DNA of 64,000 nucleotides from Aquibacillus halophilus (GTDB taxonomy: Bacteria; Bacillota; Bacilli; Bacillales; Amphibacillaceae): contig NZ_WJNG01000002.1 in the NCBI RefSeq assembly GCF_009649745.1, forward strand, positions 330,151 through 394,150, written 5' to 3'. Each line of letters opens with the position of its first letter. Within the stretch, counting starts at the first letter, position 1. Below are positions 45,472-53,553 of the stretch, piece after piece. A program made the translations under genes and the position numbers. A model generated the notes under the pieces. The model saw nothing but the letters and a program-made list of their open reading frames with translations. It searched no databases and was not told the DNA's origin.

Positions 45472-46371
45472 TCATTTGTTCTTAGTGAGTCTCTTTATAT
45501 TTTTCTTAATGAAAGAAGTGAAAATAAGCATAACCGGTGAAGCATATTTACCTTTTGGAGTAATCATATGAAATTCTCTGTTGCAATCTTCTGCTAGAGG
45601 TATTTGAAACAAAAGATTATGCTTAAGTTCCACGTTAACAGTGGTTGAAGAGAGAAAACCAATCCCGTGCCCATGTATTATGGCTTGTTTAATCGCCTCG
45701 TTTGTTCCAAGTTCAAATAAATTATTGGGTAAAAATTCAGTTTTACTAAAGTGATCATCGACACATTCTCTAGAATGAGAGCCTCTACTTCTTACAAATA
45801 GATTTTCATCTTGTAATTCCATAAGGGAGTGTACATCTTTGTATTTCTCTTTTTGCTCAATTGAACAAAAAGCATGAATACTATCTTGAAATAAAGGCTG
45901 GTAGTTAAACTGAGAGTCATCTATATTTTTGGCTACAATGGCAAGATCAATCGTATTATTTTCTAGTTTATCGATAATATTTGTTGTATTCTCTATAATA
46001 AGGTGAATTTTAATATTAGGAAATTTCTTTTGGAAATCAATTGCTAAGTTTGTTATTACAAAGTTCCCTATGGTTGTTCCACATCCTACATAGAGTTCAC
46101 CACTTTCCAAATCATTTAAAGAAAACATTGTTTTCTCGGCTTGATCAGCTAAAGAGGTGATTTGGATGGCATATTTAAGTAAGTGCCTACCTGCATCCGT
46201 GAGTTCAACTTTTTTCTTGGTCCGGTAAAATAAAGGCAATTCATAATATTTTTCTAATGCATCAATCTGTCTCGAAACTGCAGGCTGACTCAAAGATAAC
46301 TCTTCTGCAGCTTTGGTGAAATTTAAATGAGTGGCAACAGCATAAAAGGTCTTTAGTTGATAAAACTCCAA
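45472..46371 (-). CDS. LysR family transcriptional regulator
   Basis: 299 residues. N-terminal winged helix (FYAVATHLNFTKAAEELSLS, QPAVSRQIDALEKYY, about residues 9-45) and C-terminal LysR substrate domain (about 88-290). TTG start with GGAGGTG 7-8 bases upstream. It is divergent from selD with only 69 bp between the starts, so it may control selD and its own gene (inference). Looks like CysL/CbbR-type LysR proteins of Bacillus but the ligand is unknown. Confidence 0.88.
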   Translation of the reverse strand: MEFYQLKTFYAVATHLNFTKAAEELSLSQPAVSRQIDALEKYYELPLFYRTKKKVELTDAGRHLLKYAIQITSLADQAEKTMFSLNDLESGELYVGCGTTIGNFVITNLAIDFQKKFPNIKIHLIIENTTNIIDKLENNTIDLAIVAKNIDDSQFNYQPLFQDSIHAFCSIEQKEKYKDVHSLMELQDENLFVRSRGSHSRECVDDHFSKTEFLPNNLFELGTNEAIKQAIIHGHGIGFLSSTTVNVELKHNLLFQIPLAEDCNREFHMITPKGKYASPVMLIFTSFIKKNIKRLTKNK

Positions 46372-46440
46372 TACTATTCACCTCCTAAGGGAAAAATGAT
46401 AAACTATTTAATAGTCGAAAGAGAAAGGAGGAAATTTCAG

Positions 46441-47487
46441 GTGAAACCTCAAATCTCGTTAACTTCATATTCAACTGGCTCTGGTTGAGCAAGTAAAGTC
46501 AGGTCATTGGACCTTACGCAAGTTTTGCGTAATATACCCGAACCAAATGATAAACAATTACTAGCAGGCATTGGAGAAGATGCGATAGGTTATAGATGGC
46601 AAAATGAAACTATGGTACAAACTGTGGATATGATTACGCCAGTTGTCGACGACCCTTATCAATTTGGAGCGATCGCTTGTGCAAATGCATTAAGTGATAT
46701 ATATGCTAAAGGAGCAGATCCATTATTTGCTCTTAATATTATCGGATTTCCTGCAACTACGCTCCCAATACATTACTTAGAAGAAATGATTAGAGGCGGT
46801 GTAGATAAGGTACTTGAAGCTGGTGCCTACATCGCAGGTGGACATACCATTGATGATACAAGTCCGAAATATGGTCTTTCTGTTACTGGGAAGATACCAG
46901 CTGGTAACAGTTTTATAAGAAAAGATGGTGCTAAGGTAGGAGATGCCATTATTTTGACCAAGCCTCTAGGTATTGGAATCTACACAACAGCAATTGATCA
47001 AAAACTTGCTACCAAAGAACAAGCGGAAGTAGTAATTAATCAAATGCTAAAATTAAACAAAAATGCTTCCTTAGCAATGAGACAAGTGGAAACTCACGCC
47101 TGCACGGATGTAACAGGTTTTGGTTTAATCGGTCATGTATGTGACGTTGCTGAAAATAGTAATGTAACAGTTGAACTCGACCTTCAACACACTCCATACT
47201 TACCTGATTCCTTCTTTCTACTAAAAGAGGGTGCAACTTCTGAAGGGATGGATAACAACCTTTTTTCCTATAGAAGCAGAGTACGAAACATGGTTGAAAT
47301 TTCAACAGAAGAAGAACAACTCTTATATGACCCGCAAACCTCTGGGGGCTTACTGATTTTTATAGCAGCGCCCCAGGTGGATGAGCTTTTAAAAGAGTTG
47401 TCTAACCAGGGAGAGAACGGTTATGTGATTGGTAAGGTACTAGAGAAAAATGAAGTTCCTATTATAACAAAGAATTCCTTTTATTAA
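46441..47487 (+). CDS. selD: Selenophosphate synthetase with predicted selenocysteine
   Basis: 348 residues if codon 16 (TGA, 46486-46488) is read as selenocysteine. GTG 46441 has AAAGGAGG 9 bases upstream. The N terminus then reads ISLTSYSTGSGUASKVRSLD, which fits the SelD start (catalytic Cys or Sec followed three residues later by an essential Lys). Beyond it, AGIGEDAIGY, GGHTIDD and ACTDVTGFGLIGH are SelD/AIR synthase blocks. It makes selenophosphate from selenide and ATP. An ordinary gene caller would start at TTG 46507 and lose the active site. A stem-loop downstream of the UGA may be the bSECIS. The full length equals the family norm. Confidence 0.9.
46514..46532 (+). promoter_or_regulatory. 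Candidate bacterial SECIS stem-loop
   Basis: TTACGCA (46514-46520) pairs with TGCGTAA (46526-46532) around loop AGTTT, whose G is 34 nt after the UGA. This fits the usual form (small loop with a G in its first two positions, a few tens of bases after UGA). A competing hairpin at 46494-46516 has loop AGGTCATTG, resembling the E. coli fdhF loop, but is closer to the UGA. Confidence 0.5.
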
Positions 47488-47488
47488 A

Positions 47489-47515
47489 GCAACTGCCTTT
47501 GCGGTTGTTTTTTTA
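47489..47515 (+). terminator. Intrinsic terminator of selD
   Basis: GCAACTGC pairs with GCGGTTGT, followed by TTTTTTTATTTT. Confidence 0.88.
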
Positions 47516-47845
47516 TTTTATCAAAATATGATGTGTAAAATGCATAAGTAAGATAATAATAATGCATTTCACTTATAAATGAAACGGATTTATACTTAGT
47601 TTAGAAAGAAAATTTGATTTAAGGTTGACCGGGATTCATTAACTTGCATGGGTCAATCAATTGTTACTCGCGAAAATTTTTATATTTATTTGCATCACTT
47701 TTTCATTGGTCTACTTCAATAGATAACGAATATTATTTGTGCAATAGGTCTCCTCTAATTGTAGCTATGATGAAACACCCAGAAAGTCTTAATTAGGATT
47801 GGAACGAGTAGTAAAATGCTCTATTTTAGAAGAAGGTGGATAAAA
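47516..47845. other. Gene-free promoter region
   Basis: AT-rich. No riboswitch, RNA or small gene could be supported before the MFS gene. Confidence 0.4.
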
Positions 47846-49120
47846 ATGGCTAGTAAAGAAGAGGACTTAATTCAAGACTATGTAGAATCCCCTATGAAAC
47901 AAACAATGCTTTTCAAACGCACGTTACTAATAGTGAGTATTTCTCAAATCTTTGGTGGGGCTGGGTTAGCAGCTGGTATTACTGTAGGTGCACTTCTTGC
48001 GCAAGAAATGATGGGTACCGACGCTTATGCAGGATTACCAGCTGCTTTATTTACTTTAGGCTCTGCAGGAGCAGCCTTAATCGTGGGTAGACTTTCACAA
48101 CGATATGGACGGCGCACAGGTTTAACAATTGGTTTTTTTGTCGGTGGACTTGGTTCACTGGGTGTTGTAGTTGCAGCGGTGATGAATAATGTTTTCCTTT
48201 TGTTCCTATCTCTACTGATTTATGGTGCCGGGACAGCAACAAACTTACAAACACGTTATGCTGGTACTGACTTAGCAAAAAAGAATCAACGTGCCAGGGC
48301 CATCAGTGTTGCGATGGTTTCTACGACATTTGGTGCATTTGCAGGTCCCAATTTAGTGGATACAATGGGGAAATTCGCTCTTCAGATTGGGATTCCTAAG
48401 CTAGCAGGACCTTTTATATTATCTGGAACTGCATTCATCATAGCGGGTATTGTTATTTTTCTATTGCTCCGTCCAGATCCATTTTTATTAATAAAGGCAA
48501 TGAAAGCAGGTAATCTCGAAAAGAACCGTGAATTTGATGAAACTTCAGCAGCGACTGATTTACACAAAAATAAGAGGGGCATTACGGTTGGTGCAACAAT
48601 TATGGTACTCACTCAAATGGTAATGATAGCAATTATGACGATGACACCTATACACATGGGGCATCACGGTCATGGACTAAGTGCTATTGGTCTTGTTATT
48701 GGTGTCCATATTGGCTCTATGTATCTCCCATCACTTATTACTGGTATTCTAGTTGACAAGTTTGGTAGGAATTTTATGGCTATTGTTTCTGGGGTTACTC
48801 TTCTAGTTGCGGGTGTATTATCTGCAGTTGCACCAGGTGAATCTTTAATTTCTTTAGTTATCGCTCTTGCACTACTAGGGATTGGTTGGAACTTCGGTCT
48901 TATAAGTGGGACTACTCAAATAGTTGATTCAACAGAGCCATCCAAACGTGCAAAAACCCAAGGTACAGTCGATGTCTTTATAGCATTAGCAGGAGCCTCC
49001 GGTGGTGCAGTGTCCGGTATGGTAGTAGCTAGTTCGAGCTACGCAACATTATCATTAGTTGGTGGACTTTTATCTTTAATACTAATTCCAATAGTGTTTT
49101 GGTCACGACACGGAAGATAA
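47846..49120 (+). CDS. MFS transporter
   Basis: 424 residues, 12 membrane helices in two halves. The loop 2-3 motif GRLSQRYGRRTGLT (about residues 70-83) and GRNFMAIVSG in the second half are MFS signatures. ATG 47846 follows AGAAGGTGG; the in-frame ATG 47816 ignores that site. Substrate unknown; resembles drug or small-molecule exporters. It lies after selD and its terminator, so a link to selenium is not supported. Confidence 0.88.
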   Translation: MASKEEDLIQDYVESPMKQTMLFKRTLLIVSISQIFGGAGLAAGITVGALLAQEMMGTDAYAGLPAALFTLGSAGAALIVGRLSQRYGRRTGLTIGFFVGGLGSLGVVVAAVMNNVFLLFLSLLIYGAGTATNLQTRYAGTDLAKKNQRARAISVAMVSTTFGAFAGPNLVDTMGKFALQIGIPKLAGPFILSGTAFIIAGIVIFLLLRPDPFLLIKAMKAGNLEKNREFDETSAATDLHKNKRGITVGATIMVLTQMVMIAIMTMTPIHMGHHGHGLSAIGLVIGVHIGSMYLPSLITGILVDKFGRNFMAIVSGVTLLVAGVLSAVAPGESLISLVIALALLGIGWNFGLISGTTQIVDSTEPSKRAKTQGTVDVFIALAGASGGAVSGMVVASSSYATLSLVGGLLSLILIPIVFWSRHGR

Positions 49121-49122
49121 TC

Positions 49123-49170
49123 GTGGGGACGGTTCTTTTGCTTCAAAATGAAAAAAAGAACTGTCGACGT
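49123..49170. repeat. Inverted pair of repeat right ends
   Basis: GGGGACGGTTCTTTTGCTTC is the reverse complement of the family's right end, and AAAAAAGAACTGTCGACG a degraded direct copy; together they form a hairpin after the MFS gene. A relic GGACAAGGTCCTTGTCCC follows at 49344-49361. Confidence 0.7.
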
Positions 49171-49257
49171 GCTTCTTTTTGAATTTAAATATACACTAGC
49201 TAGATTGCATAGTATGAAATATTTTAGAGAGAATAAATAGATTAGGAGGCGACACTT

Positions 49258-49329
49258 ATGAAGAAAATAAAAAGCAAGAAAACAAAAAATCCCACCCAAA
49301 TGGATTTCGTTATGATTCTTTCAATTTAA
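49258..49329 (+). CDS. Very short open frame with strong ribosome site
   Basis: 23 codons (MKKIKSKKTKNPTQMDFVMI...) with AGGAGG 10 bases before ATG. In the next frame the sequence goes on as NGFRYDSFNLKSE before a stop at 49339, which looks more like protein than the called end; a one-base frameshift may have shortened a 27-28-residue basic peptide. Real expression is unproven. Confidence 0.3.
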   Translation: MKKIKSKKTKNPTQMDFVMILSI

Positions 49330-49595
49330 AAAGTGAGTAGTTGGACAAGGTCCTTGTCCCTTCCTTTTTGGCAGCAAGATCCGTGGGAAAAGTGCTCGTT
49401 ATCCATAAACTCCTAAAATTAAAGGCATTCATAATACATGTGTTATATATTATGAATGTACGGGATTCGCCCTAAAAAAATAAAGTTAAAACATTACCTT
49501 AATTTTTGTAGGTTACTATTTTGATAGTTACAGGATGTGACTGTGTAGAGAAAGAATATATGCTCGTTCACAATCAATTAAGTAATTTAATTTAC

Positions 49596-50078
49596 CTAAT
49601 CTAGTGTTCCTTGAGATATTCGTTTGTTAATTAGTTCTTTTAATTGACCGGTAATTTCAACCGCACCAGGATTTTCGGGATTTGTAGGATGAAGGAAAAG
49701 TATTTCTGTTGTACCTTCAGCTCCAAGTAATACTGACCCCTTTGATTCAGATTTCATATGGCGAATTAAAATCTTTATTTTTGTCTCATTTTGGTCGAAC
49801 TCCAAATCTTTGTTGAATAGGGGGTTGGCTTCTTTTAATTTGTTAAAAACATAATGAATTTCTTCTTTTTCACGAATTGATGTAGTTTCCCATTTATGAT
49901 TTTCATTTCGAACCATATAATCGATTTGTAAAGGATTCTGATAAAATGACCAATCAAGATAGGTGACATTGTCTTTCTCAAAAGTAATAGGATTAAAGAA
50001 GTAATTTTGAGAGATATAATACCAGCCAGTTCCTAAAGTAACCAAAAGTAGTAAACCAACAATAATCCATTTATTCAT
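49596..50078 (-). CDS. Hypothetical membrane-anchored protein
   Basis: 160 residues from ATG 50078 (AAAGGGGAAG upstream). An N-terminal membrane helix or uncleaved signal (KWIIVGLLLLVTLGTGWYYI) is followed by an extracytoplasmic polar domain with KITFE/YLDWSFYQN-type strands and a C-terminal helix (LKELINKRISQ). No family recognised. Alone on the minus strand. Confidence 0.65.
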   Translation of the reverse strand: MNKWIIVGLLLLVTLGTGWYYISQNYFFNPITFEKDNVTYLDWSFYQNPLQIDYMVRNENHKWETTSIREKEEIHYVFNKLKEANPLFNKDLEFDQNETKIKILIRHMKSESKGSVLLGAEGTTEILFLHPTNPENPGAVEITGQLKELINKRISQGTLD

Positions 50079-50218
50079 AATTACTTCCCCTTTCATATAT
50101 GTTTTTCTAACGGTGAAAAGATAAGTGAAAAATTGATTCTATTCCTCTCAGCTAATGACTCAAGTATTCCTCTATGAAAATGTACCCAATTTTGAACAAT
50201 AAAAAACTTTGTTGTAAC

Positions 50219-50400
50219 GGGACAGAGGGACAGGCACCTTGTCCCAATCTATTTGTGAGAAATGAGGGGAGTTGTAATGACTTACTACTTGTTCTTATAA
50301 TGAATAGCGAGGATGTAAGTAAATTGGTAATCTAATTGGAGCTTAGAACTCCATAACAGTATTAAAGTCCTGGTCAAGGCAAATGGACTTCCAATGAATC
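50219..50400 (+). repeat. Dispersed repeat copy, left and interior part
   Basis: GGGACAGAGGGACAGG, CACCTTGTCCC, then GAGGGGAGTTGTAATGACTT and the interior AATTGGTAATCTAATTGGAG and AACAGTATTAAAGTCC match the copies at 44256 and 53320. The right end (AGAACCGTCAC, degraded) is found only at 50634-50644, next to the helicase stop codon. Confidence 0.7.
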
Positions 50401-50531
50401 ATCCATATGATTATTAAAACGATAATTTACCTTACACATCTACAATAGTATAAAACATATTTGTATTTTTCTTAAAGAATTAGTTGTTGTACGAGTGGAA
50501 TAAAGTAAGCTAATAAGAACTTGTGTGCCAA

Positions 50532-50570
50532 CTAAAAAAGGCTAAGAGACAAAACTTCTCTAAGCCTTTT
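50532..50570. terminator. Bidirectional intrinsic terminator
   Basis: AAAAAAGGCTAAGAGA (50532-50547) and TCTCTAAGCCTTTTTT (50555-50570) pair over 16 bases; it suits the helicase gene on the minus strand. Confidence 0.85.
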
Positions 50571-50643
50571 TTAACTCGAACACCTCTCCAGTGTTCGTTA
50601 ATATGAAGGTTTAATTCTGATAAACAACGCGGGAGAACCGTCA

Positions 50644-53148
50644 CTAATTGGCCAGTTTCATCGCTACTTTGTTATATTTTTCTTGTAGTAGGTTGAGGCG
50701 CTTTGTTTCGGTTGGATCACATGTCTTTAGTGCGCGATCATAAGCGTCTCGGGCAAGTATCCAATCAGATGCCCTTTCGAATCGAATCGCAGCCTCATAG
50801 TATTGGTGTAGTCTCTTGCAGTAAATACCACTGCCTGTCCATTTCTCAATCCGATCAAATTCCTTAACTTTATATTGGTAGCTCGTCTCATTCCAGTGGT
50901 CTATTTCTTCCGGGTCTTTTAATGACCTAATCACATTTTTCTTAATATATGTTTCTGCTTCCTTGAACTCCTCTAGAATATCTAAACAAGCTATTACTTC
51001 TTCATGTAAACCGGCTTCCTTAAAGTGATTAATTGCTTCGGTGTAGTTTTCTTCCTTTTTCGTAATGAATCCAAGACAAATGTTTTTCTTTTTATTTATT
51101 TTTTCCGAAGGTTCTAAGCGATTAAAACAATCTAGTGCTTGTTCGTAGAGCTTTTTATCTAATAGACGAATTCCTTCTTTGAACCAATCAACATCCGCAC
51201 TTTTATCCTCAGTTGGATTTGAAGCTTTAAAAACAGACAAATTATCGTGTACCTGCAACTTGTCATTGATTGTTGGTAACTTCCAAAAAGATGTAGAATC
51301 CTCGCCATCAAACACGTAACAATAATGGCTGCCACGAGTTACAGCTACATAGAGTAAGTTGGTTTCGTTTGCTAATACCCTTTGAAATTTTGGGTCAGCT
51401 TTGAATTCTTCTTCTTTACCTAGGCTGATTTTTCGAGTGGTCGTGTTCCAAAATTCCATTTCATCTGAATCTGTCGGAAAAAAGTCCCACATTAAAATTC
51501 TTTCAAACTCGAGTCCTTTTATTTCAAAAATTGTAAAGATAAGAGGCCGGTGTCCATATTGTTTTTGGAAAATAGATCTAAGCTCATCCTTCTGCTCTTC
51601 AGAACGAACTATTATCGCTTGATGAGGACCAAAGTTATGGACTGAATTGATCATCTCATTTGGGGAGAAACCTGAAAAATAAAAGGGCTTTTCACCATAG
51701 TGCAGACTTTGAGAAGGCTTTGCTTTAATTTTTTTAGATGTGTACTTTTTTTCTAAGTTATTAATAGACATTGCTAAATCTGTAATTGCACCAACACTAC
51801 GATAGTTCATTTTTAAATGCTCTAGGGTAGGTGGCTTGTGATTAAAGTGATGAGTAAAAAGATCTTTAATATTTGCCCATCTAAAACCGCTATGGTGAAG
51901 AATTTGCTGGTCATCCCCAGTTAGAAATAAATTAGTAGCGTTTTCCCCGGTTAACTCGTATAGCAGACGAATGTGTAGCATTGATAGATCTTGGACTTCA
52001 TCACAAAAAACATAATCATAAGTAACGTTATTGTACTTAATGGATTCGTACAATAAATCCTGTTCATCTACTTTGAACGATTCTTCTAACATCTTTTGGT
52101 AGCGTTCAAACTGAGCGTAAGCTTCCTTTCGATTGCCAACAAAGTTAGGGGCTTGATCATTGGTTAGATCAAGGTATTCCTTTTCAGTTAATGGATAGTC
52201 TTTCCCGTGTAAGCCGCCCTTCCATACCCCACGTACTTCCTCCCACATCATAAGGGCTGGAAAATCCTTTTCTAGGTTGTTTTTTCGTGCTAACTTTTTA
52301 TATTCTAGTAAAAATCGTTCTCTAGTAATAACGTCCTGCACCTTATCCTGCTGTCTTTCACGCATTAGTTCATCAAAAGTCTTGAAGTGAACGTTTTTTA
52401 TATACATTTCCTCTTCGTCCATCCCCTTGACAAGACGATGGAACATTTGCTTAGCTTCTTTACATAAATCTTTGGTATAGGTAACATATAATTTTGATGT
52501 ATTTGGGTCCATTTCAAGCAGTTTATGAATTACAATTGTTGTTTTACCACTTCCTGCCGTACCGCTTAGAAGGAATGGAAGGGAAACTTGTGCAAAGCTT
52601 CGCTGCTCAGGACTTAAGCTAATTTTCATCTCGTAGAATTCATCTTCATTTAATTCTTTTCGGCGCATGAGCCGAAACAGTGCTTCATCATTTAACTCAT
52701 AGGATTTTAGTTGGTCTAAATATGTATGAAAGATTTCATTATTGTGTAGCCAAATGGGTTTTGTTTCAGCAACCAGTTCGCTCAAAGAACAAACTTGTTC
52801 TTCATCCTGTTCGTATTTGTTCATATCATACTGGTCTTGCATCAGTGATTTGGCTGTTCGGATCACTTTGTCGTGTTCGACTTCAAAGTGAAAAATGAGG
52901 AGAGCGGCAAATTCAGTTTCCTTACGATTCTTTACTATTGTAAATAGCATTCTTCTAGCACCGTCTGCTCTAGCTTCATAGATTGTTCGTTTATGGTTAA
53001 GTGATTTTAGTTTTTTTACCCTCGTACCATTTTGCCATTCTCCAGTTCGGAGCATATCCATCCGTTCAGAAAGTTGTTCAAGTCTTTTTTCAGACATTAA
53101 ATAAAGCTCTTCTTTTGCGGTGTCTGAATAGTATATATCATAATTCAC
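50644..53148 (-). CDS. RelE/ParE-like + UvrD-type superfamily 1 helicase + TPR fusion
   Basis: 834 residues from GTG 53148 (GAGGGGATGG upstream). Residues 1-100 resemble the RelE/ParE fold (VKKLKSLNHKRTIYEARADG, ARRMLFTIVKNR). Then comes a superfamily 1A helicase: LLSGTAGSGKTT (Walker A, about 194-205), YDYVFCDEVQDLS (Walker B, about 377-389), LTGDDQQI (motif III, about 409-416), MNYRS (motif IV), IKGLEF (motif V) and VAVTRG (motif VI, about 601-606). The last 170 residues form TPR-like helical repeats. All ATPase motifs are intact. A helicase fused to a toxin-like fold and TPR suggests a role in conflict or stress, in line with the divergent operon 400 bp away (inference). Confidence 0.85.
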   Translation of the reverse strand: MNYDIYYSDTAKEELYLMSEKRLEQLSERMDMLRTGEWQNGTRVKKLKSLNHKRTIYEARADGARRMLFTIVKNRKETEFAALLIFHFEVEHDKVIRTAKSLMQDQYDMNKYEQDEEQVCSLSELVAETKPIWLHNNEIFHTYLDQLKSYELNDEALFRLMRRKELNEDEFYEMKISLSPEQRSFAQVSLPFLLSGTAGSGKTTIVIHKLLEMDPNTSKLYVTYTKDLCKEAKQMFHRLVKGMDEEEMYIKNVHFKTFDELMRERQQDKVQDVITRERFLLEYKKLARKNNLEKDFPALMMWEEVRGVWKGGLHGKDYPLTEKEYLDLTNDQAPNFVGNRKEAYAQFERYQKMLEESFKVDEQDLLYESIKYNNVTYDYVFCDEVQDLSMLHIRLLYELTGENATNLFLTGDDQQILHHSGFRWANIKDLFTHHFNHKPPTLEHLKMNYRSVGAITDLAMSINNLEKKYTSKKIKAKPSQSLHYGEKPFYFSGFSPNEMINSVHNFGPHQAIIVRSEEQKDELRSIFQKQYGHRPLIFTIFEIKGLEFERILMWDFFPTDSDEMEFWNTTTRKISLGKEEEFKADPKFQRVLANETNLLYVAVTRGSHYCYVFDGEDSTSFWKLPTINDKLQVHDNLSVFKASNPTEDKSADVDWFKEGIRLLDKKLYEQALDCFNRLEPSEKINKKKNICLGFITKKEENYTEAINHFKEAGLHEEVIACLDILEEFKEAETYIKKNVIRSLKDPEEIDHWNETSYQYKVKEFDRIEKWTGSGIYCKRLHQYYEAAIRFERASDWILARDAYDRALKTCDPTETKRLNLLQEKYNKVAMKLAN

Positions 53149-53319
53149 ACAGTACCATCCCCTCAATATAGGTTTATAGTGCAATCATATCATGAAATAG
53201 GTAATTTTTGGATGGAAATCCCCTCAGTAAAAAACGATAATATAATAAGCAAATTTATACAAAAAAGCCATTTTATTTGCTTTTTCCATACCAAATCCAG
53301 GTAAGAAGTACTATAATAA

Positions 53320-53539
53320 GGGACAGAGGGACAGGATCCTTGTCCCAACAATTTTGAGAGCAAGAGGGTATGGTAGTGACCATATCTTAAATGACGAGGA
53401 AATTGGCAGTCTTCTAAATAGAGCTAAGGGCGCTGCTGTAACAGTATTAAAGTCGTACTATAAAGGTTCAAAAAGATTGGGATTTTCAGTTCTATTTAAT
53501 AAAAAGGGTAACGGAAGCAAAAGAACCGTCCCCGTAAAC
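53320..53539 (+). repeat. Long dispersed repeat copy
   Basis: About 220 bp: left hairpin GGGACAGAGGGACAGG, ATCCTTGTCCC; interior with an open frame (DEEIGSLLNRAKGAAVTVL, KSYYKG); right end GGAAGCAAAAGAACCGTCCC. It lies between the divergent helicase and TPR genes, 14 bp before the latter's start. The frame at 53354-53557 is inside the repeat and was not called a gene. Confidence 0.8.
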
Positions 53540-53553
53540 AAAGGGTGTTTTGC

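Noticed and set aside
46494-46516. Upstream hairpin as the primary SECIS
   Set aside because: Loop sequence is attractive, but it contains an A/C mismatch and lies only about 12 nt after the UGA; kept as alternative in the findings.
46507-47487. selD start at TTG 46507
   Set aside because: This start has no ribosome site and removes the catalytic and ATP-binding N terminus; GTG 46441 with read-through of UGA restores the full family length.
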